Source of the DNA: DATKDU01 sp035512595
GTDB taxonomy: Bacteria; Planctomycetota; Planctomycetia; Pirellulales; Pirellulaceae
NCBI GenBank assembly: GCA_035512595.1
Contig: DATKDU010000268.1
Location: 1 to 15,349 of the forward strand
Direction of reading: 5' to 3'
DNA: 15,349 nucleotides
A program made the translations under genes and the position numbers. Shown here one piece after another: positions 1 through 5,873 of this stretch (positions within the stretch are counted from its first letter, which is position 1; every line of letters begins with the position of its first letter). The notes beneath the pieces were generated by a model. The model saw nothing but the letters and a program-made list of their open reading frames with translations, was not told where the DNA came from and made no database searches.

Positions 1-1104
1 GCCGGAGAAGTACAGCACCCGACGACGTTTCGGCACCGCGTGGCCCAAGAATGGCCGGCCGGTCGCCAGACAGAGCGCCAGGTGGCAGAACAGGGAGGTC
101 TTGAGCAGCTTGCTGGGGCCAGCCATCACGCACTTCTCGCCAGCCGCCAGGAAGTCCTCGATCAGGTACTCTTGGTAGAGGTCCATTCCCGCCAACTCGC
201 CCAGCGAAACGGTAGCGAAGTCGGCCTCCAGTTTCTCGACTATCGCTCGCGTCCGGTCAATCACGCTCTGGTCGGGCAGCACTTCCCGGCCATCCTGGCC
301 GAATTGCGGGCCGCCGCGCCGGTTGATGACCGCGTCCCAGATCACCTGCTCTGCTCTGTCCTCGCGCACTTCGATTGCCGTCTTGGGCGGCAGCGGAACG
401 TCTTCTGGGTCGGGCTCCTTTCCGACTGCCCTGGCAACTCGCTCGCGGTACTCCTTCGATTTTTGGGCCGCGGCGTGCTGCTCAGCCCGCTTCTCGTTCT
501 CTTCTTCATGGCGGAGCTTATTGCACGCGTCTTCGATGGCGAGGGCGCAGATCAGCCTCTCGGCTCGCTCGTAGGTGATCTTGCCGTAGTCGCTGGCGTG
601 GGTGCGTGATGTCTCGATCACCTGGTCGAGATGGAGGCGGTCATCAGTCGTCAGGTCGTCCTCGCTCTCCGCCCACCACCTGAGCTCTTCGATTGTCACC
701 TCCCGATGCGGATTCAAGGCCTCGGCGAAGGCGTCATCGGGGGTGCTGCCGACGTTGGGATCATCGTCATCGACAATCTGGATGTCCTGGCCGAGCAGCT
801 TCCGCACGTGCGGCATCCCGAACTCGCCCTCCGCCAGCGGCGGTTCTTCTTCAGCCGGGGGAGGAGGCTGAGGCTTGGGCGGCGGCTCGGGGGGCGGAGG
901 CAGCGGCGTCGTATTCGTGGGCAGCGGGCCGGTAAAAAGATCGTCGTCGTCGTCGAAGCGCTCGATCGGGCGCCGGCGGGGATTGATTCTCGGTTTTGCG
1001 GCCGGGGCCTCCGCGGCCAGCATCTCGCCGGGGTCCAGCCCCTCGTCTTCCATCGCTGGGGCGGCCGGGGGATGGCCATTAGATCGGTGGGGGGCGGCAG
1101 GCAT
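1..1104 (-). CDS. RepA-like AAA ATPase (AAA_25 type), 3' end outside window
   Basis: Only the first 368 codons are here; the gene continues past position 1 without a stop. The start is the ATG at 1104 (reads MPAAPHRS), preceded by AGAAAGGACC about 5 nt upstream. Residues 1-95 are low complexity: acidic DDDDD at 51-55 and a proline run at about 69-83. Residues 135-300 are mixed helical and charged. At 329-336 stands GPSKLLKT, a Walker A of the RepA/AAA_25 kind in which the usual glycine before the lysine is Leu, followed by a hydrophobic strand and ATGRPFLG. Walker B lies outside the window. RepA-like ATPases are usually hexameric replication helicases of plasmids, phages and integrative elements. 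It is the last visible gene of a leftward element that starts with an integrase, so a role in replicating the excised element is inferred. The ATPase fold is fairly sure; a helicase role is less so. Confidence 0.8.
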   Translation of the reverse strand, partial: MPAAPHRSNGHPPAAPAMEDEGLDPGEMLAAEAPAAKPRINPRRRPIERFDDDDDLFTGPLPTNTTPLPPPPEPPPKPQPPPPAEEEPPLAEGEFGMPHVRKLLGQDIQIVDDDDPNVGSTPDDAFAEALNPHREVTIEELRWWAESEDDLTTDDRLHLDQVIETSRTHASDYGKITYERAERLICALAIEDACNKLRHEEENEKRAEQHAAAQKSKEYRERVARAVGKEPDPEDVPLPPKTAIEVREDRAEQVIWDAVINRRGGPQFGQDGREVLPDQSVIDRTRAIVEKLEADFATVSLGELAGMDLYQEYLIEDFLAAGEKCVMAGPSKLLKTSLFCHLALCLATGRPFLGHAVPKRRRVLYFSG

Positions 1105-1137
1105 AGTCAGGTCCTTTCTTGCCGCCGCGGCCGCCGG

Positions 1138-1209
1138 TATAATAGAGGCGTCGCTATGACGGCGATGCGAGTTATCGGGGCCAGCATGTCAGTGCTGGCC
1201 TTTTTCTTT
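1138..1209 (+). ncRNA. candidate short RNA (ctRNA-like), promoter to terminator
   Basis: A perfect TATAAT lies at 1138-1143 on the plus strand; the -35 region is poor. A rho-independent terminator (hairpin 1179-1200 plus TTTTTCTTT) follows about 60 nt downstream, with no coding potential worth naming between. The predicted transcript, roughly 1150-1209, is complementary to the leader of the minus-strand ATPase gene that starts at 1104. This is the layout of counter-transcribed RNAs that control plasmid rep genes. It is inferred from two signals only. TATAAT read on the other strand gives ATTATA, so the box could instead belong to a minus-strand promoter. Confidence 0.3.
1179..1209 (+). terminator. 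rho-independent terminator, plus strand
   Basis: Arms GGCCAGCA (1179-1186) and TGCTGGCC (1193-1200) pair perfectly over 8 bp around the 6-nt loop TGTCAG, followed at once by TTTTTCTTT (1201-1209). The T-tract faces plus-strand transcription although all annotated genes nearby are on the minus strand. That is why a plus-strand transcript is suspected. Confidence 0.65.
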
Positions 1210-1230
1210 GCGCGTCGGCGCAAAGAAAAA
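1201..1230. repeat. perfect 13-bp inverted repeat sharing the T-tract
   Basis: TTTTTCTTTGCGC (1201-1213) and GCGCAAAGAAAAA (1218-1230) are exact inverses around the 4-nt loop GTCG. The left arm is also the T-tract of the preceding terminator, so the two hairpins are mutually exclusive in a plus-strand RNA. In a minus-strand RNA both can form in the leader of the ATPase gene. The purpose is unknown: operator, attenuator or terminator reinforcement. Confidence 0.7.
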
Positions 1231-1290
1231 GTGTCACAAGTGCCCGGCCGTCTCTGTCCGGCTTCCTGCCGACGGCCGGTCGATCCATAT

Positions 1291-1539
1291 CTAGTAGTAC
1301 TCCGTCACCTGCGCGGGCCGCTTCTTCCGCTTGGGGGCTGTGGCGGGCGGCTGCGTCCGGCGGCGGAGCAGAAACGCCTCCAAATCGCTGGCCGCGATCC
1401 TCCACCTGGGTTTGCCGCCGGCGTGCAGGCTGACGTCGATCGCGGCGATCTCGCCGGCCTTGATCAAGTCGCGAATTTTTTCGTCCGTGACGCTGATCTC
1501 CTCGGCCGCCTGGCCGGTGGTGAAGTGCTTCTTGCTCAT
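1291..1539 (-). CDS. excisionase-family helix-turn-helix protein
   Basis: This 82-residue protein has the compact winged HTH of the excisionase/MerR-like family (HTH_17 type). FTTGQAAEEISVTDEKIRDLIKAGEI at residues 6-31 covers the two helices and recognition turn, followed by a short basic wing (GGKPRWRI) and the closing helix SDLEAFL. The tail is rich in Lys, Arg and Pro. Such proteins bind DNA as directionality factors or small regulators in integrative elements, and its place between integrase and RepA-like genes fits a Xis/AlpA role. Its start codon overlaps the stop of the upstream 65-aa gene as ATGA, indicating translational coupling. The fold is well supported; which promoter or att site it binds cannot be seen. 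Confidence 0.85.
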   Translation of the reverse strand: MSKKHFTTGQAAEEISVTDEKIRDLIKAGEIAAIDVSLHAGGKPRWRIAASDLEAFLLRRRTQPPATAPKRKKRPAQVTEYY

Positions 1540-1733
1540 GACGTCGCCTCCTTCGGTGCGGTTGCGGCGGCGACGTCGTCGAGAATCGCTTTTCGGACGC
1601 GATTTGCGGCTCGCAGCAATGCGAGCATGGCGAGGCGCTCGCGTTCGAGCTGGTCGAGCCGCGCCCGGATCGCTTCCGGCGGCGGCAACTGACTCGCTAG
1701 ATCGGCGAGGGGGATGGTGGATGTCGTAGCCAT
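1536..1733 (-). CDS. small coiled-coil protein of unknown function
   Basis: This 65-residue protein is Ala, Leu and Arg rich. From about residue 17 to 55 it is predicted helical with a heptad-like pattern (IRARLDQLERERLAMLALL), probably one short coiled coil. No known domain is recognised. The start is the ATG at 1733 with no convincing SD. A 6-bp inverted repeat (GCTCGC...GCGAGC, 1734-1757) touches the start codon. The stop overlaps the start of the HTH gene by 4 bp, so both are probably made from one transcript and could act together, for example as a partner of the excisionase-like protein. That partnership is inferred from the coupling alone. Confidence 0.65.
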   Translation of the reverse strand: MATTSTIPLADLASQLPPPEAIRARLDQLERERLAMLALLRAANRVRKAILDDVAAATAPKEATS

Positions 1734-1757
1734 GCTCGCAATTAGATAGTCGCGAGC
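1734..1757. promoter_or_regulatory. 6-bp inverted repeat abutting the small-gene start
   Basis: GCTCGC (1734-1739) and GCGAGC (1752-1757) flank a 12-nt AT-rich spacer directly upstream of the ATG at 1733. It could be an operator or a 5' hairpin hiding the start. There is no functional evidence beyond position and symmetry. Confidence 0.3.
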
Positions 1758-1788
1758 GGAGAAAATAAGGGGCGCAAAGGGGCGATTT

Positions 1789-2253
1789 TCAGGGCCGCCA
1801 TGGCCTGCGGATCGTCGTGGTGTAGCCCCCTTGTCCTTTGCGGCCGGGCGTTTTGATGTATCGTCCCCTTCTCACCAGCGGATATTGCTTCACGATTTCT
1901 CGCAGTCGCCGCGGTGCGTACTCATCACCACGTCCTTCTTGCAGTTGTCGCTTGGAGCAGGCTCCGCCGAGGTCGATCAAAACTTCCAGCGCCTCGGCCT
2001 GCGTGAGGGTCAGTACCACCATCTCGTCGCCGATCTGGATCTTGCCGCCGCCCAGGTAGACAGCGTGCGGTTGGCATATATCGCTTGACGCAATCGACCT
2101 GAGCACCGTGGCCGTATCATGCGCCTCGACCAGGGGAAGGCCGGTCACCTCGTCACGCGCCCCGGTCAGGACAAGCGACTTTTGTCCCCGGATCTTCGGA
2201 TTGTCGGCGGCTTTGAGCAGCATCTCCCGGAACTGTTTGCGGTCGTTATCCAT
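1789..2253 (-). CDS. hypothetical protein overlapping the integrase gene
   Basis: This 154-residue protein starts with MDNDRKQFREMLL at the ATG at 2253, which lies inside the last codons of the integrase gene (8-bp overlap). An upstream in-frame extension would only duplicate integrase coding sequence, so the overlap start is preferred. The N-terminal half (NPKIRGQKSLVLTGA, then VEAHDTATVLRSI) looks alpha/beta. Residues about 90-125 (VVLTLTQAEALEVLIDLGG, CSKRQLQE, YAPRRLREIVK) resemble a winged-helix DNA-binding domain ending in a basic RRGRYIKTPG wing. The family is not recognised. The tight overlap with the integrase suggests co-expression and perhaps a regulatory role in excision or maintenance of the element. 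Confidence 0.7.
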   Translation of the reverse strand: MDNDRKQFREMLLKAADNPKIRGQKSLVLTGARDEVTGLPLVEAHDTATVLRSIASSDICQPHAVYLGGGKIQIGDEMVVLTLTQAEALEVLIDLGGACSKRQLQEGRGDEYAPRRLREIVKQYPLVRRGRYIKTPGRKGQGGYTTTIRRPWRP

Positions 2254-3514
2254 GTTGCACCGCCTTCCCCTTCCCCTTCGCCTGCTTGGCCTTGACCGGC
2301 TTCCCGAACGCCCATTTCCGCACGTGCTCGACGACTTTCTCCAGCCGGGCGTCGTCGATCCGCTCGCGGTAGACGCTGGCCATGTCGTCGCGGCCGTGGC
2401 CCATGATGTAATCGCACGCCGGTTGATCCCTCGATTCGTCGGCCGCCGTCCTGTGCGTGTGCCGCAGCGTGTAGAACGCCCGGCCGTGCCGGTGCAGCCC
2501 GAGTCGATCGACCAGGTCGCGAAACTGCTTGGCGATGGGATCGAACGACCTGTGCTTGACGTATGACTCGCCGGCTGACGTGAGGAATACCAGCCCGGCG
2601 TCTTCGGGATTCTTGGGAGCCTTCCGCTCCCCCAGGACTTTGCTGAGCGCCGCAACAGTCTCTTGCCACAAAGGGCAGCGACGGTTGACTCCAGTTTTCG
2701 GTCTGGCGTAGTCGATCCATCCGCCTTCAAGGTCCAGAGCCGACAACGGGAGCGAGCCGCAGTCACGATTGCCGAATCCGCAATTGACCGCCAAGTAGAT
2801 CATCGCCCGCAGCTTGGGATTGGCAGCGGCAATCATCTTCCGCACGTCGGCCGCGGTAAACAGCTTCTTGCCGTGTTCCGATTCCTGCCGCGCCTTGTGG
2901 AGCCGCAGCACCTTCTTGTTTGGTCCCTTGAACTCGGAGCCGAACACAATCGGCCGTTCGATCAGCCCGTTGTCGAGTCCAAACTTGAACACCGTGCGGA
3001 CGCGCTGCACGTAGTTGAGGAGCGCCAGCGGCCCTTGCGTCTTGGCTAGATCAGACCGCAGGAGTTGAAAGTCCTGCGGCCCCAAATCAGACACGGGCCT
3101 GTCTTTACCGAACGCCGCCACGATGCGGTCGGTCGTGAACTTGTAGTTGTCCCAGGTCCGCGGCGTGATCTCACGGGCATCGACCTTGTGCCGCTTGGCG
3201 GTCAGGAACTTGTTGCACAGATCGGCCACGGTGAGCCCGCCCAACTTCGCCCGCGGAACCCGCCCGGCAATCAGGTCGTCTTTATCGCGGAGCCATTGCT
3301 CGAGCGCCTTGACGCCTTTGGGATCGGTGGAAACCCGGCCGAAGTATTTGAGCTGGCCTTTGACCTTCTTGCACCAGCGGAGCCGCTCGGGCCGCTCGGG
3401 GTCACCGTGCGGAAAGAGGGGGAAGTCCGGGTGCAGCCCCATCGACCGGCGGAAGTCCGGCTTCTTGGCACTGGCTGGTTTGCGGACGCGCGGCAGCGGA
3501 ATAGAATCACGCAC
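2246..3514 (-). CDS. tyrosine recombinase / integrase
   Basis: This 422-aa site-specific recombinase has a basic N-terminal arm (1-60), a core-binding helical domain (about 91-185) and a catalytic domain (about 218-400). Catalytic positions read from the sequence: R250 (GFGNRD), K273 (RPKTG), R351 with H352 in YTLRHTH, H373 in IMGHG, and nucleophile Y382 (SVYRERI). The first His of the usual HxxR box is Tyr348. The lysine-rich tail (KAKQAKGKGK) may aid DNA binding. The start is a GTG at 3514, with AGGTG about 7 nt upstream; Met26 is the next Met. It heads a leftward set of element genes and is the last element gene on the right, so the attachment site should lie just beyond it, at 3515-3771. 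The left end is outside the window. Confidence 0.93.
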   Translation of the reverse strand: MRDSIPLPRVRKPASAKKPDFRRSMGLHPDFPLFPHGDPERPERLRWCKKVKGQLKYFGRVSTDPKGVKALEQWLRDKDDLIAGRVPRAKLGGLTVADLCNKFLTAKRHKVDAREITPRTWDNYKFTTDRIVAAFGKDRPVSDLGPQDFQLLRSDLAKTQGPLALLNYVQRVRTVFKFGLDNGLIERPIVFGSEFKGPNKKVLRLHKARQESEHGKKLFTAADVRKMIAAANPKLRAMIYLAVNCGFGNRDCGSLPLSALDLEGGWIDYARPKTGVNRRCPLWQETVAALSKVLGERKAPKNPEDAGLVFLTSAGESYVKHRSFDPIAKQFRDLVDRLGLHRHGRAFYTLRHTHRTAADESRDQPACDYIMGHGRDDMASVYRERIDDARLEKVVEHVRKWAFGKPVKAKQAKGKGKAVQHG

Positions 3515-3550
3515 GGCATCACCTCGCTTGTAAAGGGTCAGGTGGTGTCA

Positions 3551-3580
3551 GCACCCGTCGGATTCAGCCCCGGCGGGTGC
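3551..3580. repeat. 7-bp inverted repeat upstream of integrase
   Basis: GCACCCG (3551-3557) and CGGGTGC (3574-3580) are perfect inverses with a 16-nt spacer, 37 bp upstream of the integrase start. It may be a leader hairpin or a binding site for a dimeric regulator or for the recombinase. Confidence 0.4.
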
Positions 3581-3592
3581 GACTTTGAATTG

Positions 3593-3681
3593 CCCCTAGC
3601 TTAGCGGTTTCAAGTGGGGTGTCAACTACTTTGGCGATGGCGAGAAAACACCTAGAAATGCCGCACAAAATCCGCTAGGGG
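3593..3681. repeat. 8-bp inverted repeat, possible att or operator
   Basis: CCCCTAGC (3593-3600) and GCTAGGGG (3674-3681) are exact inverses 73 bp apart. A second short pair lies inside or next to them: AGCGG at 3603 and CCGCT at 3672. They sit in the gene-free stretch between the integrase and the host-type operon, where the right attachment site is expected. The spacing is too wide for one recombination core, so arm-type sites or an operator are likelier. Confidence 0.35.
3598..3625 (-). promoter_or_regulatory. possible integrase promoter
   Basis: On the minus strand a perfect TTGACA (3625-3620) is followed after 16 nt by a weak TAAGCT (3603-3598), about 85 bp upstream of the integrase start. 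The -10 overlaps one arm of the CCCCTAGC inverted repeat, which would suit autorepression. The -10 match is poor. Confidence 0.3.
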
Positions 3682-3692
3682 AATCATATTTC

Positions 3693-3698
3693 TACAAT
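3693..3698 (+). promoter_or_regulatory. possible -10 box of the aldolase operon
   Basis: TACAAT stands 74 bp upstream of the aldolase ATG, in the context TTTCTACAATGC. A very similar TTGCCTACAATGG lies before the aspartic protease gene. No good -35 is visible, so this is a weak call. Confidence 0.25.
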
Positions 3699-3723
3699 GC
3701 CAATCCGCATTCGACGATCCTCC

Positions 3724-3772
3724 GACCTACGACCTGAACCCTGAACCCTGAACCCTGAACCCTAAACCCTCA
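3724..3772 (+). repeat. heptanucleotide tandem array running into a start codon
   Basis: Seven consecutive 7-bp units can be read: GACCTAC, GACCTGA, three exact ACCCTGA copies, ACCCTAA and ACCCTCA. The last A is the first base of the aldolase ATG. The array occupies the whole place where a ribosome binding site should be. The middle copies are perfect and the outer ones degenerate, as expected from slippage. Confidence 0.9.
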
Positions 3773-4569
3773 TGAAGCCCAACTACGTCAAACAAAAACT
3801 CCATCGCGGCGAGGTCAGCTACGGCACCTGGCTCTCGCTCGGCGATCTGTATGCCACCCGCGTTCTGGCTCGCATGGGCTTCGACTGGCTGACCCTCGAC
3901 ATCGAGCACTCGGCCATCGACTGGTCGCAGGCGGCAATGATCTTTGCCGCCGTGGCCGATGCCGGCTGCGTGCCGCTGGCCCGTGTGCCCGAGGGAAATC
4001 ACCACCTGATCAAGCGGGTGCTCGACGGCGGCGCGATGGGAATCGTGGTGCCGATGGTCGATACGGTCGAGCAGGCCAAGGCCGCGATTGCCGCGGCCTA
4101 TTACCCGCCGGTCGGCAATCGCAGCGTCGGCGGCGGCATGCACGCCATAAACTTTGGCACCGGCGCCGGTGAATATTACCAGCAGGCCAACGACAACATC
4201 CTGGTCGTGCTGCAAACGGAAAGCCCGCGCGGCGTGGCCAATGCCGAGGCGATCTACAGCCTCCCGGGCGTGGACGCGATCTTCATCGGCCCCAACGACC
4301 TAAAGTTTCAGATGCGGATGGCGGACGGCACTTTCCCCACGCCCGAAGCACACGAGGAAGCGATCCAGAAGGTGATTGCCGCCGGCAAGAAGGTCAAATG
4401 CCCCACCGGCATTCACGCCATGGACCCGCACGACGCCCGCCGCCGCGCCGAGCAGGGGATGCAATTCCTCGCCGTCGGCAGCGACTTGCGGATGATGACG
4501 CTCAAGGCGGAGGAGACGCTTGCCGTGCTCCATCCGGATCGGTCGAAGAAGGATTTGGCGCGGTACTAA
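3772..4569 (+). CDS. HpcH/HpaI-family class II aldolase
   Basis: This 265-aa, full-length member of the HpcH/HpaI (RhmA, GarL, HpcH) family is a metal-dependent TIM-barrel aldolase that splits 2-keto-3-deoxy sugar acids or 4-hydroxy-2-ketoacids into pyruvate (or a related ketoacid) and an aldehyde. Family signatures visible are DIEHS with catalytic His46, substrate-binding Arg71 (LARVPEGN), YPPVGNRSVGGG at 111-122, metal ligand Glu150 (QTES) and Asp176 in FIGPNDL. No signal peptide, so cytoplasmic. It is the first gene of a plus-strand group; its TAA shares an A with an ATG in the next reading frame (TAATG). No SD is present, because the start abuts a heptamer array. The substrate cannot be read from sequence; pairing with Tm-1-like and PEP-hydrolase-like genes suggests catabolism of a small organic acid. 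Confidence 0.92.
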   Translation: MKPNYVKQKLHRGEVSYGTWLSLGDLYATRVLARMGFDWLTLDIEHSAIDWSQAAMIFAAVADAGCVPLARVPEGNHHLIKRVLDGGAMGIVVPMVDTVEQAKAAIAAAYYPPVGNRSVGGGMHAINFGTGAGEYYQQANDNILVVLQTESPRGVANAEAIYSLPGVDAIFIGPNDLKFQMRMADGTFPTPEAHEEAIQKVIAAGKKVKCPTGIHAMDPHDARRRAEQGMQFLAVGSDLRMMTLKAEETLAVLHPDRSKKDLARY

Positions 4570-4601
4570 TGGGTTTTGGGAATTCACAAGGCGATGAATC
4601 G

Positions 4602-5825
4602 ATGCCGGTCTATCTCCTCTGCACGCTCGACACCAAAGGCCCCGAAGCCAACTTCGTCCGCGATTGTCTGCGCGATGCGGGAATCGCGGTGACGCTGGTG
4701 GATACCGGCGCGCTCGGTAAGCCGGCCATCGCCGATATTTCGCGCGAACAGGTGTTTGTTGCCGCCGGCACGACGCTGGCTGAGATCGTCGCCAAGAACG
4801 ACCGCGGCACGGCGATCACTGCCGCAGCGAAGGGCGCCGCCGAGATCATCCGCCTGGCGCATGCGGCGGGCCAGGTTGACGGCGTCATTGCGCTTGGCGG
4901 TTCGGCCGGCACGACGATCGGCACCACCGCCATGCGGACCCTGCCGCTCGGTGTCCCCAAGGTGATGGTCAGCACGATGGCTTCGGGGCAGACGCGGCAG
5001 TACGTCGGCGACAAAGACATCTTCATGCTCAATTCGGTGGTCGATATCGCCGGCATTAACCGGATCAGCCGCAAGATTCTCTCCGAGGCGGCGGCTGCAA
5101 TGGCCGGCATGGTGCGCAATCCGCAATCCGCAATCCGCAATCCGCAATCAGACAAGCCCCTGATTGCCGCGACGATGTTCGGCGTCACGACCCCCTGCGT
5201 GCAGCGGGCCCGTCAACTGCTCGAAGAAAATGGCTACGAGGTGCTCGTCTTCCACGCCACGGGCAACGGCGGCCAGGCAATGGAGTCGCTGATCCGCGAC
5301 GGGCTGATTGCCGGCGTCCTCGACATCACCACGACGGAGTTGGCCGACGAGCTGGTCGGCGGGGTGCTATCCGCCGGCCCGACGCGATTGACGGCTGCCG
5401 GCCAGTGCGGCATTCCACAGGTCGTCTCGGTCGGGGCACTCGACATGGTCAACTTTGGCCCGCCGGAGACCGTCCCCGAAAAGTTCAAGCACCGCAAGTT
5501 CCACCAGCACAACCCGACCGTGACGCTCATGCGGACGACGCCCGAGGAAAACGCCAGGCTCGGCGAGGAGATCGGCCGCAAGGTGGCCGCGGCCCAAGGC
5601 CCGACGGCAATCATGCTCCCCTTGCGCGGCGTCTCCGCCATCGATGCCGACGGCAAATCGTTCGACGACCCGTCCGCGCGGAACGCGCTCTACAACGCCA
5701 TCCGCGTCAGCCACGGCAGCGCCGAGCTGATCGAGATGGACAATCACATCAACGACGAGGCGTTTGCGGTGGCTGCGGCGAAGAAGCTTGTGGCGCTAAT
5801 GTCCGCTACGGCACGCCAAACGTAG
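4602..5825 (+). CDS. Tm-1-like ATP-binding protein (UPF0261)
   Basis: This 407-aa protein matches the N-terminal half of tomato Tm-1 and the bacterial UPF0261 family. It has an opening strand VYLLCTLDTKGPE, a glycine-rich ALGGSAGTTIGTTAM, then GPTRLTAAGQCGIPQVVSVGALDMVNFGPPE in the second lobe. The family binds ATP; its reaction is not established. The ATG at 4602 is chosen because it places the conserved strand at the N-terminus; AAGG lies 10 nt upstream. An ATG at 4569 overlapping the aldolase stop is the alternative (11 extra residues). Residues about 172-183, in the linker between the two lobes, are coded by five copies of a 7-bp repeat (RNPQSAIRNPQS), an insertion not expected in the family. 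The partner half of Tm-1 is encoded at 6360-7208. Confidence 0.9.
   Translation: MPVYLLCTLDTKGPEANFVRDCLRDAGIAVTLVDTGALGKPAIADISREQVFVAAGTTLAEIVAKNDRGTAITAAAKGAAEIIRLAHAAGQVDGVIALGGSAGTTIGTTAMRTLPLGVPKVMVSTMASGQTRQYVGDKDIFMLNSVVDIAGINRISRKILSEAAAAMAGMVRNPQSAIRNPQSDKPLIAATMFGVTTPCVQRARQLLEENGYEVLVFHATGNGGQAMESLIRDGLIAGVLDITTTELADELVGGVLSAGPTRLTAAGQCGIPQVVSVGALDMVNFGPPETVPEKFKHRKFHQHNPTVTLMRTTPEENARLGEEIGRKVAAAQGPTAIMLPLRGVSAIDADGKSFDDPSARNALYNAIRVSHGSAELIEMDNHINDEAFAVAAAKKLVALMSATARQT
5115..5149 (+). repeat. five exact heptamer copies inside coding sequence
   Basis: CGCAATC is repeated five times without a mismatch (35 bp). It lies in frame within the Tm-1-like gene and encodes an Asn-Pro-Gln-Ser-Ala-Ile-Arg type linker. 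The unit has the same xAAyCCx skeleton (CAATCCG) as the GAACCCT heptamers before the aldolase gene. Confidence 0.95.
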
Positions 5826-5831
5826 TTTGCC

Positions 5832-5866
5832 TACAATGGAAGTGAGGCCAGCTTCACTTCGGAGGG
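5832..5866 (+). promoter_or_regulatory. leader of the protease gene: -10-like box, hairpin, SD
   Basis: TACAAT (5832-5837) is followed by a perfect 7-bp hairpin, GAAGTGA (5839-5845) with TCACTTC (5854-5860), and immediately by the strong SD GGAGGG (5861-5866), 7 nt before the ATG at 5874. The stem abuts the SD, so it could tune ribosome access or end transcripts of the upstream gene. No -35 is evident. The strong SD sets this gene apart from its operon neighbours. Confidence 0.4.
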
Positions 5867-5873
5867 ATTCGTC

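Noticed and set aside
631..1692. Plus-strand open frame of about 350 codons
   Set aside because: It lies opposite the RepA-like and HTH genes; the translation is Arg/Gly-rich with no domain.
3515..3771. Possible tRNA gene as integration target at the element boundary
   Set aside because: No cloverleaf, anticodon stem or T-loop sequence could be found on either strand.
3724..3772. Resemblance of the ACCCTAA unit to plant-type telomere repeats (TTTAGGG family)
   Set aside because: Only one unit matches; the others read ACCCTGA, and the array is embedded between bacterial-type genes. It is a bacterial short tandem repeat, not a telomere or contaminant.
5115..5149. Short regular repeats as a possible CRISPR array
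   Set aside because: Units are 7 bp with no spacers and lie inside a coding sequence.
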